Shown in pieces: positions 31,610 to 42,594 of a DNA stretch of 64,000 nucleotides; the first letter of the stretch is position 1; each line of letters opens with the position of its first letter. The notes below the pieces were generated by a model. The model made no database searches. It saw only the letters and a program-made list of their open reading frames with translations, and had not been told where the DNA came from. The translations under genes and the position numbers were made by a program. Where the stretch lies: contig OY998176.1 of NCBI GenBank assembly GCA_963921935.1, positions 182,801,842 through 182,865,841 of the forward strand, written 5' to 3'. This DNA is from Galeruca laticollis (lineage: Eukaryota; Arthropoda; Insecta; Coleoptera; Chrysomelidae).

Positions 31610-34000
31610 ATGGGTACCAGAGCGCAAAAAATTATGTCTATGTTAAAGTTGAAGACAACCGAAAACTCCAGTGTGTCCGATCAGAAACAAGAATCTCCTC
31701 CACCCCAGTCTACATTATCACCACCAGTTACCGTGAATTTAGAAACATCATTAACATCGTCATTTATAAAAAATACAGGCGTACAACAAGAACCTGAATT
31801 GTTGGATATAATGAATCTCGAGTTTATAGACCATAATGTAAACTTTGTAGTGGATCACAATGGAGTACTTTCTTATGTGGACCCTGAATATAACGCGAAT
31901 AATGATTCTCAGTCACTAGTTTCCCATCTCGACGACACACCTACCTTATGGTCAGATATAGAGACAGTAAATAACAGCGATACTAACGACCAGAATGAAA
32001 ATCTACTTCTACAAAAAACTCCAGACGAACTGGTAGAGGGTGAAGGGCCACAAAATAACGATTTAGATATCGAAGAATACGGAGATCTACTTTTCCAAAA
32101 AAATCAAGACGAACTAGTAGAGCAGGAAGAGACACAAAATAACGACGCTTCAGATATCGAAGAACATGGAGATCTACTTTTACAAGAAAAACAAGACGAA
32201 TTAGTAGAGGGTGAAGGGTCACAAAATAACGAAGCTTCAGATATCGAAGAATATGGAGATATGAACGAAGGTCGAAAAAGAAGACATAGACCATCCCAAT
32301 CCGAATGGAAAAAAAACAAGAACAAAAAACTTAGAATGGAAGGTAAAGAATATTTGGGATATACAAAACCAAAAGGACAAGTAATGAAGCAGAACCAAGT
32401 AAGGGAAGCTCGCTCTCTTAGGCCAGCTTGTGCCTCTGAACGTTGTAAAAAATCAAAAAAACGAATGTGTGAAAAATTAACAGAAGAGGAGAGAAAATGT
32501 ATATTTAGGAAGTTTTGGTCGGAGCTCAACTGGGATCAAAGAAAGATCTATGCTATTTCTCATGTCAATAGAGTTCCTACACAGCGTAAGACGACATTAA
32601 ATGACTCTCGACGAGGTGAAACATTAACATATTCTTTGACCTTTAACGATTGCAAGTACCCAGTTTGTAGAACAACGTTTTTAAACACCATTGGAATAGG
32701 CTCATTTACGGTACAAAGTTGGACAAAGAAAGGCAACCATGCCATGCTCATGAACAAAAACTGTGAAAATCTCAACCGTGTAAAGAATTCCCCACATGCC
32801 GAAAACATAGCCTATTTAAAAGACTTTTTGAGACAGTTACCAAAATTACCTTCGCACTATAACAGAGCCAATTCTTCTAAACTTTATTTGGAGCCAATTT
32901 TTAAATCATTAAAGCAACTATACGACTTGTACTTAGAACATTGTAAAAAGGCAGACAAACATACTGTTTCGACTAAAACATTTTATAACCAATTTAATGA
33001 AAGCAATTTGGCACTCTACGTGCCAAAAAAAGATCAGTGCGATATTTGTGTCGCTCATAATGTTGGCAATTTGAGTGATGATAAATACGCAGAGCATATT
33101 AAAAGAAAAGACAGGGCACGGACTGAAAAAGCAACTGATAAGGATTTGGCACAAAGCGGACAATGCATTGTGCTTACTATGGATCTTCAAGCAGTCAAAG
33201 TTTGTCCAGTTGTTCAAGCCAGCAGCATTTTCTTTAAAACAAAATTGTCATGCCATAACTTTACAATTTATGATGTTGTTAGTCATCACAGTACCTGCTA
33301 CTGGTTTACCGAATGTGATTGTGATCTGGTTGCTTCAGCTTTTACGTCATGTATAATAGACTATTTAGAAAAGCATTGTACAGCAAAGAACCTGCCAATA
33401 ATAATCTATTCAGACGGATGCACGTATCAGAACAGAAACAACGTTTTATCCAATGCGTTGCTTACCTATGCTTTAAAAAACAAAATACCTGTGTTTCAAA
33501 AGTATCTTGAACGGGGTCACACTCAAATGGAGTGTGACTCCGTTCATAGTTGTATCGAACGTAAATTAAAAAACCGAGATATTAACTTGCCAAGTGATTA
33601 CATCTCAGCAAGCAAAGAGGCCAGAACCAAACCATTCCCGTACGAAGTAGTCAAACTAGGGTTTGATTGTTTTAAAGATTATTCACACAATAGTGTTTTG
33701 AGATACACAACGATTCGGCCCGGAAGGAAGCCCAATGAGCCTACTGTTACGGATCTTCGTGCTTTACGCTACAATTTAGAAGGATCGATAGACTATAAGC
33801 TAACTTTTGATGACGAATGGAAGCCATTACCCTCAAGACAAAAAAAAATACCCAATGAGACACCTAAATATCCTCCATTAAATAAGGCAAAAATACCAAT
33901 TAAAAAGACAAAATTTACACACCTACAAGAACTTAAAAAAGTAATTCCAGATGACTGTCATACCTTTTACGATTTGTTACCATATAAGGATAATAATTAA
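31610..34000 (+). CDS. Putative transposase, Sola-like / DUF7869-type, 796 aa
   Basis: Uninterrupted frame from ATG 31610 to TAA 34000. Residues of about 125-220 are an acidic tandem repeat of about 30 residues, just over three copies (LLLQKTPDELVEGEG, DIEEYGD). A basic stretch follows, then a Cys-containing block (RPACASERCKKSKKRMC), DQCDICVAHNVG, and probable catalytic segments: VLTMDLQAV (about 525), IIYSDGCTYQNRNN (about 600) and RGHTQMECDSVHSCIE (about 638). These last three form an RNase-H-like acidic triad pattern shared by insect proteins I associate with DUF7869. Assignment to Sola also uses the 4-bp duplication and terminal repeats. Possibly still active, since no stop or frameshift is seen. 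Confidence 0.7.
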   Translation: MGTRAQKIMSMLKLKTTENSSVSDQKQESPPPQSTLSPPVTVNLETSLTSSFIKNTGVQQEPELLDIMNLEFIDHNVNFVVDHNGVLSYVDPEYNANNDSQSLVSHLDDTPTLWSDIETVNNSDTNDQNENLLLQKTPDELVEGEGPQNNDLDIEEYGDLLFQKNQDELVEQEETQNNDASDIEEHGDLLLQEKQDELVEGEGSQNNEASDIEEYGDMNEGRKRRHRPSQSEWKKNKNKKLRMEGKEYLGYTKPKGQVMKQNQVREARSLRPACASERCKKSKKRMCEKLTEEERKCIFRKFWSELNWDQRKIYAISHVNRVPTQRKTTLNDSRRGETLTYSLTFNDCKYPVCRTTFLNTIGIGSFTVQSWTKKGNHAMLMNKNCENLNRVKNSPHAENIAYLKDFLRQLPKLPSHYNRANSSKLYLEPIFKSLKQLYDLYLEHCKKADKHTVSTKTFYNQFNESNLALYVPKKDQCDICVAHNVGNLSDDKYAEHIKRKDRARTEKATDKDLAQSGQCIVLTMDLQAVKVCPVVQASSIFFKTKLSCHNFTIYDVVSHHSTCYWFTECDCDLVASAFTSCIIDYLEKHCTAKNLPIIIYSDGCTYQNRNNVLSNALLTYALKNKIPVFQKYLERGHTQMECDSVHSCIERKLKNRDINLPSDYISASKEARTKPFPYEVVKLGFDCFKDYSHNSVLRYTTIRPGRKPNEPTVTDLRALRYNLEGSIDYKLTFDDEWKPLPSRQKKIPNETPKYPPLNKAKIPIKKTKFTHLQELKKVIPDDCHTFYDLLPYKDNN

Positions 34001-34329
34001 GACAATAAATAAATTAATACATATTTTTCAATTGTGTTTTTTACCACAATAAATTTAAACAAATGTATAAACCTATTACACCTATACCTCCTATCTTACA
34101 TTACCAGTTATACCAATATCTCCTATCATCAAAAATGAGCTAAAAAAAGGAAACTAGAAACAATTTTCGCAAATAAACTTAAAATAAACACATTTTAATC
34201 ACTAGTGATGTTTGTACGTGAATCTAGTTTGGAGTTCAATATTATAATAAAAACATAAATGGTTTTTTGTCTCTCCTGAACATTTTTAGTTTTTGCACTT
34301 AGGAGGTATTGGTAGTAAACAGTCGATAT

Positions 34330-36215
34330 GTAGAATGAAAAAATATGGCAATTCAGTTTGCGACAACAAACCGGGTTTCTGAGTATCTATTGTTCACTGT
34401 CATTGCTTGTATTCGTGATATTTCAAAAATATTTAATTACAGAAATTTTAATAAGCATTTCTAATGCGTTATATTAGAGGTTTTCTTTATTTCTTCGGAT
34501 ATAATGAGGAAGTAGGAATGAGTTTGTACACATATAAATTCTTATATCAGAAGAGTCTGATTTAATTTTTGTTACTGAAATGAATTGCTTAAAATCCACA
34601 AATTTAATTTTGTTTTTTGATTCCATTGGTCTGTGAGCATAGTTGGGAGTAATATACAGTATTTTCTGACCATTTCTTGATTGCATACTTGTAACATTAG
34701 ACTGGTTTGAGTGAGTCTATATAATGCTTGGTTGTTGATTAATTGCTTATCCATTATCGAAACCGATAATGTCTTCTGAAAAATGATCTAGCTTGAAATT
34801 AAACATTTAGATTAATAATATTTTCTGGAAAATAGGAGTATAAAATACTGCTTCTATGTTAACCGAAACAGCGCATGACGTCATGACTCAGTAAATATCA
34901 ATTGCCTCCGTGAGTGTTGCTTGAACTGTTATTGTGGTTACTCATTTCGATCGATTCCTACATCATTTCGTAAGTAAATTCGTTGTTTATTTGTATTTTG
35001 TGATTAAAATAAAAAATCTAAGAATCGTCAACGATGGAACAATGTTTTATTTAGGCAAATAATTCTCATTTAGCCACGATTGATTTGTTGATGTTGGGTG
35101 AGTTTCTTGCATCAAATGAATACTTTTGCTCGTCTGAAGTTCGAATTGTGATAACTTCTTTGTAAATACATTATTATTAATCTTTAGCGCTGAGAAAAAT
35201 TTTAGTCACAAAAGCCATTTTTGAACTTATGTCATAAGTTATATTGAGGTTATCTTATCAGTTTATTTGCATATTAGTGGCGTTCGATAGACTCGCTCGA
35301 GCCAACTCGAGTATAACGCTCGCGTTCTTTTTAACTTCTCCTCTTCTCCTCTTTCCTCTCGAGCACCAACAATTTTATTCGTGTTTCATGCACATATGCA
35401 CATTGAGATTATGCTTTGTTTGTAATTTGTGATATTATAGCAGTATTGATTATCATTTTTCCTATAATTTAATTCATCAGAGGCATTAAAAACAAGCAAA
35501 AAAATCACAAATTGAAAAAAACAACAATATAAACTATTTTTGAGATTATATAGGGAACACGCATGCGTTTAATTTGTATTTGTCGTCTCACTATCGAATA
35601 CCCAGCCTGAGCAGTGTGGGCTGCTCGAGCCTGCAAATCGACCGCCACTATTGTCGTCTTCTGGTTTCTTGACCTTTTGCTGTACAGCATCCGGCCAGAC
35701 GCCACTATTATAATATTTGTAATATTATATCTTCTAATTTTTCTATTAATATTTTTGACACACGAAAAATGTATTATTGACGTTCTTCGTTAAGCATAAA
35801 TATAATGCAATATCTACTAAGGCGTAGCCTCACATGCGTTTTCGCGCATAATTCAAAGTCGTTAGAATAAAATGCAATGATGTTCGTTAAAAATTAGTTT
35901 ATTGCTAAAATAATGTATTTTCCGGAAATAATAGACGTGTACCTACTTTATAGAAGTGGATTTCAAAATCTGTAATCATGCTTCTTCAACAAACTACTTT
36001 TCTTGAAAAGTAAACCCTACATTTCTATGGCCTCTTGATAAAACACTTTGTACATATTGTATTACTTGGAGAAACTATATTAGTAAATCAATAAATTTCT
36101 GTTGATGGGCTGCCTAGAGTAAATGTCTTTCTCTATAATATTCATCAGAATTTTTCGGTCGCCTAAATTCATGTCGTTTTTTATATAAATAGTATTAATA
36201 AAATAAATATTTTAG
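34330..36215 (+). other. Intron 5 remainder
   Basis: No coding motif recognised. It includes a TGACGTCA directly followed by TGACTCA (34876-34890) and a small palindrome ATTATCGAAACCGATAAT (34752-34769). The 60-70-codon frames here have no family features. Ends at the acceptor AATATTTTAG. Confidence 0.5.
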
Positions 36216-36642
36216 GTTGAAAAGTTTGGTGTTAGTCCTTTGAATAGCATAAAAGTCAGACTTCAAGTTCCTTATAAATACCAAACAAAAGAGAAACAAA
36301 TTCAGTTCCTCACTATTTCTCCGATAGAAGCTTTTTTTGCAGGACAACCATTATCTTGTAATATTTCTGACGATAAAATTACTGTAGGTGAATTTGATCT
36401 ACTGAAACGAGAAAAGAGACAGGTGGAAATATTTCAAAACATGTCAGATAGTAATGAAAAAGAAGAGCTCAAAATCAACGAAGAAGAAATTACTATTATA
36501 ACAAACAAAACTTTATATTTAAATTGTTCCACGGATGAAGTAACTTGTTTTGATGTTGTTTGTATTTTTGGACCATATGCAAGAAAAAATAATCCAGCTT
36601 CAATTAGTTTGTACATGAATGTTAACATTACACACTTGACAG
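36216..36642 (+). CDS. Integrin alpha, exon 6 (calf-2)
   Basis: 427 nt, entered in phase 0 and left in phase 1 at ACAG|GTAATAG. It encodes VEKFGVSPLNSIKVRLQVPY, a charged insert (LLKREKRQVEIFQNMSDSNE) and then CFDVVCIFGPYARKNNPASI. The pair of Cys before FGPY and the aliphatic strand after it are typical of the end of calf-2. KREKRQ is a dibasic stretch where integrin alpha chains are often cleaved into heavy and light chains; that role is inferred. Confidence 0.92.
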
Positions 36643-36924
36643 GTAATAGTATTTTTTAACAAGGTTTCATGCAAGTTCGGAAAATTTTATACAAAGTGAT
36701 ATTTTTTTACGGCGATAACAAAAATGCCCCACTAAAAAATCTACTAATTATTTGTATGAATTCTTCCACATATCTTTCCCAAACAACACCATCCTCCGTA
36801 GACTAAGTAAATCTTCAGCGTAACACTGCTGAATAATGCCTTGAAATGTATTCAATTACGTAGGATGAGATTCATATATGAAGTTTGAGAATGTGCAGAA
36901 GTACAGAATGTAACAAAAAGTTAG
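36643..36924 (+). other. Intron 6, 5' end
   Basis: Nothing recognised before the LINE fragment. Confidence 0.5.
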
Positions 36925-37352
36925 ATCCAAAATCGTCCAATTAGCTTACTACCCATTGTCCCTAAATCTATTCAATCGATAGTTGCTGAAGCGATTTTTG
37001 AGTTTCTGTTCAATGATAACATTATCCCTTGTCAGCAGTTCGGCTATGTTACAGTAAATTCTTACTCTGCGTTAACGACTGGACCAAGGCTTTAGACAAT
37101 AATGAGCCTACTGAGGTCATCTACCTGGACTTCTCCAAAGCCTTCGATAGAGTACCTAGGCGACGACTTCTCTTCAAATTGGATCATTGGGGGTTATGGG
37201 AAGTGGATTCCTGTTTTTGTAGTGAACAGAAACTTTAAAGTTAGGGTAGATCAGCATTCTTCTGCAGAAAGGCCTGTATCTAGTGGCGTTCCTCAAGGAT
37301 CTGTCTTCGGTCCGCTGCTCTTGGTCTTGTATGTCAACGATTTACGATACTA
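36925..37352 (+). mobile_element. LINE fragment: reverse transcriptase fingers/palm
   Basis: RPISLLPIVPKSIQSIV opens it, then QQFGYV, then VIYLDFSKAFDRVPRR with the first catalytic Asp. After a frameshift, RPVSSGVPQGSVFGPLLLVL and YVNDL follow. These are the classic non-LTR RT motifs of CR1/jockey-like LINEs. It is cut off right after YVNDL by antisense errantivirus C, before the catalytic FADD box. The probable 3' end of the same element is at 42200-42594. Confidence 0.85.
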
Positions 37353-38505
37353 TCCCAGATAGCAAGCGTCCGTCTTGGTAACGTACTTAATTGGTGTTCT
37401 TTTCTGACTTATTGATTTCCGTTTGGGTTGACTTTTCTCCTTTCTTTTCTTGAGTACTAGGTAGAAAATGCAGGCTGTAACTATAAAGTAGGATAAAATT
37501 AAATAAAAACTTATACTTTTGAAATAAATCCGTGACGAATTTATCTTCTCGGCTGAAGTTTTATCTTCTTGAATGGCACCGATGACATTGTTCATTTTGT
37601 TAAAATCAATTGAATCTAAATATACAGGTTTTAACTTAGCGGTATCTAAAATGAAATTGTTTTTATTAATTTGTATTTACAATAAATCAATGTTTTTATT
37701 TTCTGGCACTTTGGATTTAAAAGTTCTTAAATAAATATTGTCTATTAAAATTTCACAGCGGTTATTAAGTTCCATTAAGTAACTACCTTTCACTGGAATG
37801 TTTATAATGTCTTTGTTACAATGTTGCCTGGCTATAACACTATACGGGGTGATCATAATCCAATGGTCAATTTCCAATTTCTGCACTTTTAACTTCACTA
37901 ATGGTAGATGGAATTTCTCGGCAACTGTTATATGTGAGATTATTCTTGTTTGTATCTCTCGACAGATGAATTATTCTTGATTAATTTTTTCACACTTCGA
38001 ATTTGTAAATGCATAGCTTAGGTCATTTGAAAGGATAAATTTGTATTGGGTTATTATAAGTTTAAAATTTTGGTTTGAAGGTGTAGGTATGGGCTATAGA
38101 TTAGATAGTTCTACAATTGGTACTTCTAATATGAAAATAATACTATTGTATTTACTGTAACTTTTAACTTTGATAATTTTTTCAAATAATAGAATATCGT
38201 TTAAAGATGTTTCTAAAGGAAATCTGTTATTTTTGTTAATATTTTTCTTAACTGTTGTTATCTCTGAAAGTATTTCGTTTGAGTTTGCTATAGAATTGTG
38301 GAAAGTATTTATTTTTGAGAAGCTTATAGCTACTTCTATTTTATCGAGCATATCATATATTATTTGAAAGCTAATAGAGAATTCAGAAGAAATGTAAAGT
38401 TACTATATTTTTAATTTTTATATTCCGCAATTCTTTTTGTAAATCGTTAATACGTGAGCTTAATATTTCTTGGATGAGGGATAATATTCTAGAATTAATT
38501 TCAAA
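37350..38505 (-). pseudogene. Errantivirus C env (baculovirus-F-like), broken
   Basis: Minus-strand pieces: FSKINTFHNSIANSNEI and IIKVKSYSK (about 38094-38351), then HWIMITPYSVIARQHCNKDI with Cys-rich continuation (37677-37898), then the C-terminal part with a transmembrane segment (YLILSYFIVTACIFYLVL) and basic tail (37350-37595). This layout is that of the Env of Drosophila gypsy-like errantiviruses, related to baculovirus F proteins. Several stops and frameshifts separate the pieces. The N-terminal half with the cleavage site is missing, replaced by Penelope sequence. Confidence 0.75.
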
Positions 38506-38646
38506 ACTTTCAAATATTTTCATAGATAAAATTAACTGTCTCGACCCTTACTTCGTGGAATATGCTCATATTAGTGTATTTAAATGAAACTCACGGTCTC
38601 TAGTTAATTCCACAATATAATAAAAGTTATTGAAAATTCTAAGAAA

Positions 38647-38682
38647 TTGACAATTGTTTCGATAAATCAATATCATCGTCAG
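38647..38682 (-). ncRNA. Degraded hammerhead-ribozyme-like motif of the Penelope element
   Basis: On the minus strand CTGACGA is followed by a GATA/TATC mini-stem, GAAAC, AATT and GTC, i.e. the order CUGANGA, stem II, GAAA, short stem III, UH. Penelope-like elements are known to carry hammerhead motifs in their terminal repeats. Stem I pairing is weak here, so activity is doubtful. Confidence 0.45.
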
Positions 38683-39172
38683 AATGACAGAAGTTACATT
38701 TCATTTTATGTCTACCTGATGTTTAGTAGTTATTTTTGGCTAGACCAAGAAGTAACCTAACTTGCGATTGGCTTAATATATGTTTATAGGCAAAAGAAGA
38801 TGTGATATTACAAATATTGAAGCTTAGATATTATTAGCCCTATGGTGATATCCTGGATATCATTTTTCCAATTGATATCAGTATAACTGTGCAATGATAT
38901 AGAAAACCAGGAAAACTATATCTGCTGATATTTACAATTATCACTTAAGAAGACAGTTTATTAGTGGAGAACTCCCTAGATTTAACTGTTCATTGACAAC
39001 TTCATATTGTGGGTTTCTTAAATGTCTTCTAATTTCCAGTTCTTCAAGGAAATCCAGTTCTTGTTTCTTTTCACAAATATGCAGCACTTCTAGTTCTGTG
39101 TTAGGTGTCAATGAATGATTGGTGTCAAGTAGATGTTTTGCGTAGTGGGATTTATCTGGTTATCCATTAGAT

Positions 39173-39736
39173 ATGATAAATAAGTTAATTAGTAAAAAAG
39201 AAGAAAAAGTGGCATTACAACTAATATATCCTAAACAAGCTGATGAAATTAAAACTTATAAAACCGTCACATATGCAGGAAATATTTCTAACAATATTTC
39301 AAAGATAATATCTTCAGCAACGAATACAATTTCTTTTAAAACAGAAAGTAACGTTAGTACAAAATTGTTAAATGTAAAAACAAAAATACCACTATTAAAG
39401 AAGTCAGGTATATATAAACTCAAATGTCCAGAATGTTATGCTGTCTATTTGGGTCAGACCCTTAGGAATTTTGAAATACGATACAGTGAGCACTTACGAG
39501 CATACAGATTAAAACAACCAGATAAACCCCACTACGCAAAACATCTACTTGACACCAATCATTCATTGACACCTAACACAGAACTAGAAGTGCTGCATAT
39601 TTGTGAAAAGAAACAAGAACTGGATTTCCTTGAAGAACTGGAAATTAGAAGACATTTAAGAAACCCACAATATGAAGTTGTCAATGAACAGTTAAATCTA
39701 GGGAGTTCTCCACTAATAAACTGTCTTCTTAAGTGA
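39173..39736 (+). CDS. Penelope-like element GIY-YIG endonuclease (C-terminal part of polyprotein)
   Basis: 187 codons with KKSGIYKLKCPECYAVYLGQ followed by LRNFEIRYSEHLRAYR: GIY...YLG with the Cys pair and Arg of the GIY-YIG nuclease domain found at the C-terminus of Penelope reverse transcriptases. LEELEIRRHL supplies the expected Glu. Upstream RT motifs are absent, so this is a 5'-truncated copy; the start codon shown is simply the first Met after the truncation. The nuclease would nick target DNA for priming. Confidence 0.87.
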   Translation: MINKLISKKEEKVALQLIYPKQADEIKTYKTVTYAGNISNNISKIISSATNTISFKTESNVSTKLLNVKTKIPLLKKSGIYKLKCPECYAVYLGQTLRNFEIRYSEHLRAYRLKQPDKPHYAKHLLDTNHSLTPNTELEVLHICEKKQELDFLEELEIRRHLRNPQYEVVNEQLNLGSSPLINCLLK

Positions 39737-39838
39737 TAATTGTAAAGATCAGCAGATATAGTTTTCCTGGTTATCTATATCATTGCACAGTTATACTGAT
39801 CTTAATTGGAAAAATGATATCCAGGATATCACCATAGG

Positions 39839-40680
39839 ATCGTGATTGAAATTTTGATTCCTTGTAGGTATTACTCTCAAACTAGGCTTAAATGATACAT
39901 TAGAATTTAAGTTACTTAATCTTTGAGTGGAATATAAAAAAATTTCTTCTCCTACAACTAAACTCATAGCTTCTTCTAAAAGGCCAGGTAATCTTAAACG
40001 TACGTTAGTTTGTATTGGTACAGGTAAGCCACGGATACAAGTTTCTAAGGTTAAATTGTCATAATTCTTAAGCTGTAGGCGTTTTTCATTTACGTCTAAG
40101 TTTGAGGAATTTAATTTGGAATAACGAGGCTCCTAGAATCTTGGCATCGCATAGCAAAATTATAAGATTTTTCATTTTTTAAAGTTTTCAAATTAATAAG
40201 GTCTTGTACTAAACAGTCAATGTTGCTTTGGTCTCCAAAACTTAAATTTAAAGCTTATTTAATTTCGTCCCACGTTTTTAATTCTGTGCGGTAACCAATT
40301 AATATTTGAACTCTACCTATTAATTCACCTATAATGGCTCTAAGTAAAAATGCATTTAAATAAGCATCTTAGTTATTAGCGAACGGAGTAATAAAACTTT
40401 CACTATTATCTATAAAAATATTAAGTGTGTGAAGGTTTTGGGTCTAAATATAATCTAAGTACTTGGTAGTTTGTACCTGATGAAGTCATTTCTAAGCCTA
40501 AATTTTCTAAATTATTTTCAGCTATATTATTTTCAAAATTATTGTTTTCACTGTCTCGTAAATTTGAAATACTTTCAAGTAATATACTTATATTTTCTAG
40601 TACAGATTACACATTCACTCATCAAAATAAAGGAAATAATAATGAGAACTTACATTATAACTGAAGCTTTCATATTCTAG
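39839..40680 (-). pseudogene. Errantivirus C gag fragment
   Basis: Frames on the minus strand contain LNLSFGDQSNIDCLVQDL, an RSL segment and LRLPGLLEEAMSLVVGEEIF. These are blocks of the capsid region of gypsy-type errantiviral Gags. There are stops and frameshifts throughout. It is followed at lower coordinates by Penelope sequence instead of pol. Confidence 0.65.
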
Positions 40681-40921
40681 GGTCCTAAAGGTTGAAACGG
40701 TGCTGGTTCTTAATCCAGGTGGTTTGTGGTTTTCGTTGTTCTTGCTATTCTGAAGTTATTTTTGGTGTCGTCCACTGGAGTTACTGGGATCGCTCGATGT
40801 CCATTCGAATTATCTGCAGCTTCGATATGAACTCGAATACAGTTTATGAACACTAATTCGAATATTTCGGTTAATCGCTAAAACGAACAAATTCCCGTGC
40901 GATACGTTAAACTTCCAAAAT

Positions 40922-41158
40922 ATCCTACTGACTACGCCAATGATGTTTTCGAACTTCGAGAAGGCCTTTTTAAAAAACGAATTACACAAATGAGACGTCT
41001 ATTCTACCTTTAACAATACTATCCCTCTTAATTTCAATACTACAATATTCATATGTTTTACAATATGCTTATTCGACACAATGCATTACTGCATAATAAA
41101 CAATATCAATTGGCGTAATTCGTGGCACACTCTCAGACTACCGAATACTATGGTAACT
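40922..41158 (-). repeat. Errantivirus C primer-binding site and candidate 5' LTR
   Basis: The minus strand reads TGGCGTAGTCAGTAGGAT at about 40922-40939, one base different from the site in element D. The adjoining 220 bp end in ...GGTAACT at 41158, matching the TAACT-type errantiviral LTR end. The other terminus is mutated and no second copy exists in the window, so the extent is a guess. Confidence 0.4.
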
Positions 41159-42199
41159 CCTGCCTAATATGTAAAATCTCATAATTTGCAAATTATACAA
41201 TTGCTAGAGTACATACTGTCATTATTTACCTAAAAACGTGTAACTAAATACTAAATCAATTCAAAACACCTCTATATCTCAAGAGTTCAAATTGATAATT
41301 ATGTCATTTTATAATTCTCGCGAAAGTCATACTGGTCCGACATCAACACGATGGCATCGGATTGCTTAAAATTAAGCGGCATGGCCATCGTCTGTGCTTG
41401 GGTTCCTTAGTGTTTCCGTGAATCTGTCTACGAATTTTAGTACAGCGTGGGCGAGGTATATGGTTTTATGTGCTTAGAATTCAGTTTGCTCTGGTTGTTG
41501 GAGGGAATTTTATTATCTTATATGGAAATAAGTGTCCGTATTATAGTGTTCAGAATGTTTTCGGTTGTGGAGTTTATTTATTGAACAATTTGGAGGTGGC
41601 GTTGCTGTGGTGAATGCTAACTAGTTTACCCCACTGAAAAGGAAAGTATTTTAGCTGCCATACACAAAGACAATAAAGCTGATATTGGAGCGGTAAAACA
41701 AGAAGGAGTTTCCGATAAGTGGACATTATATTCCATAACTAAATGTTATTAAAAAACATAAATTTGAAAGAGTGTTAAAACTATTATATAGTCATTATTT
41801 CCAATGCAGTGGTTTCATATGTTATGTTATTTGGTATTTGTACATGTTACGTTTTTATTTTTGTTTCAATATCTATATGAACCCGGAGAAAAATATTTAC
41901 TACTTTAAAATCGAAGAACATATTTACTAACTTCAACAACTTTTCCGAGTAATCTGCATAATTAAGTTTTATAAACGTTTGATACTGTCACTAAGTTGTT
42001 TTGTGATGTAATAAATAGAAATTCTTTCCATAATGACGAGTTTCTTATTATTAACCAAATCAACCAAAAAACTACATCTTAATGACGATGTTTACAACGT
42101 ATACGTGACGTCATATATACGTCTTCTATGTGACCTAACAAGCTATATTCCACGTCAAAATGATCATATACCTACGTCATAATGACACCATAAACTTCA
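41159..42199 (+). other. Intron 6, unassigned
   Basis: About 1 kb without recognisable genes. A cluster of ACGTCA-containing sites lies at 42062-42190, including TGACGTCA at 42106. Part may be the middle of the LINE, too degraded to read. Confidence 0.4.
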
Positions 42200-42594
42200 A
42201 GGGAACTTAAAATTCTGACATTCCGCATTATGCTCTAGAGCTAGACAAAATTTTCTTAGCAACGGGGTCTTTGATGTTTGGAATGGTCTTCCACAAGACA
42301 ATATTGACTCCCCGTCCGTCAACGTATTTAAAAATAGGTTAGATTTATATTTGTTCTGAAAGTCTGGTTTTTTTATTATTATTGATTATTTTGTTAAATG
42401 TTACCACATATTTGTTTGGCTATGAAGTTTGGATTTTTGTTGGTTCATTATGTATTGTAATTGTACTGTCCCACTCTTTTTCTTGGCTTTAGTTTTGATA
42501 GTGGTAATACAATGTATAATATTTCTGTGTCATTGGTCATAACAGGTTACGTTGAAACCTCTGACCTTTTTAGAATTATAATAATAATAATTTT
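42200..42594 (+). mobile_element. LINE 3' end with AAT tail
   Basis: + strand reads FDVWNGLPQDNIDSPSVNVF and KNRLDLYLF*, the common C-terminus of CR1/jockey-type ORF2, stopping at 42359. A 3' UTR of about 220 bp and (AAT)n at 42578-42594 follow. Same strand as the RT fragment at 36925, so probably the far end of one element split by errantivirus C. Confidence 0.78.

Larger units (their letters stand above)
30384..34325 (+). mobile_element. Sola-like DNA transposon with intact ORF
   Basis: Terminal inverted repeats CGACTGTTTACTACCAATAC... at 30384 and its complement ending at 34325, each flanked by the 4-bp direct repeat ATAT (30380-30383 and 34326-34329). A 4-bp duplication is a feature of the Sola superfamily. 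The motif ATACCTCCTATCT recurs several times near both ends in direct and inverted orientation (about 30400, 30481, 30572, 30778, 30824; 34084, 34127, 34301), probably transposase-binding sites. Encodes one 796-codon frame. Confidence 0.75.
38506..39838. mobile_element. Penelope-like element, two copies in inverted orientation
   Basis: 38835-39165 is the reverse complement of 39505-39838: the last third of the endonuclease gene and its 3' tail. The minus-strand copy is 5'-truncated and continues to a fuller 3' end at 38506. The plus-strand copy contains the full endonuclease. The two face away from each other from about 39168. The 3' tail shares the terminal sequence found in the palindrome near 26461. 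Confidence 0.8.
37353..41158 (-). mobile_element. Errantivirus (gypsy-type) C, gutted remnant
   Basis: On the minus strand: candidate LTR (40939-41158), primer site, gag fragment, then Penelope sequence where pol should be, then env. The 3' LTR is missing; env runs straight into the LINE fragment at about 37352. On the minus strand the primer site reads TGGCGTAGTCAGTAGGAT, close to the tRNA-Ser site of element D. The whole sits inside a LINE. Confidence 0.7.
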
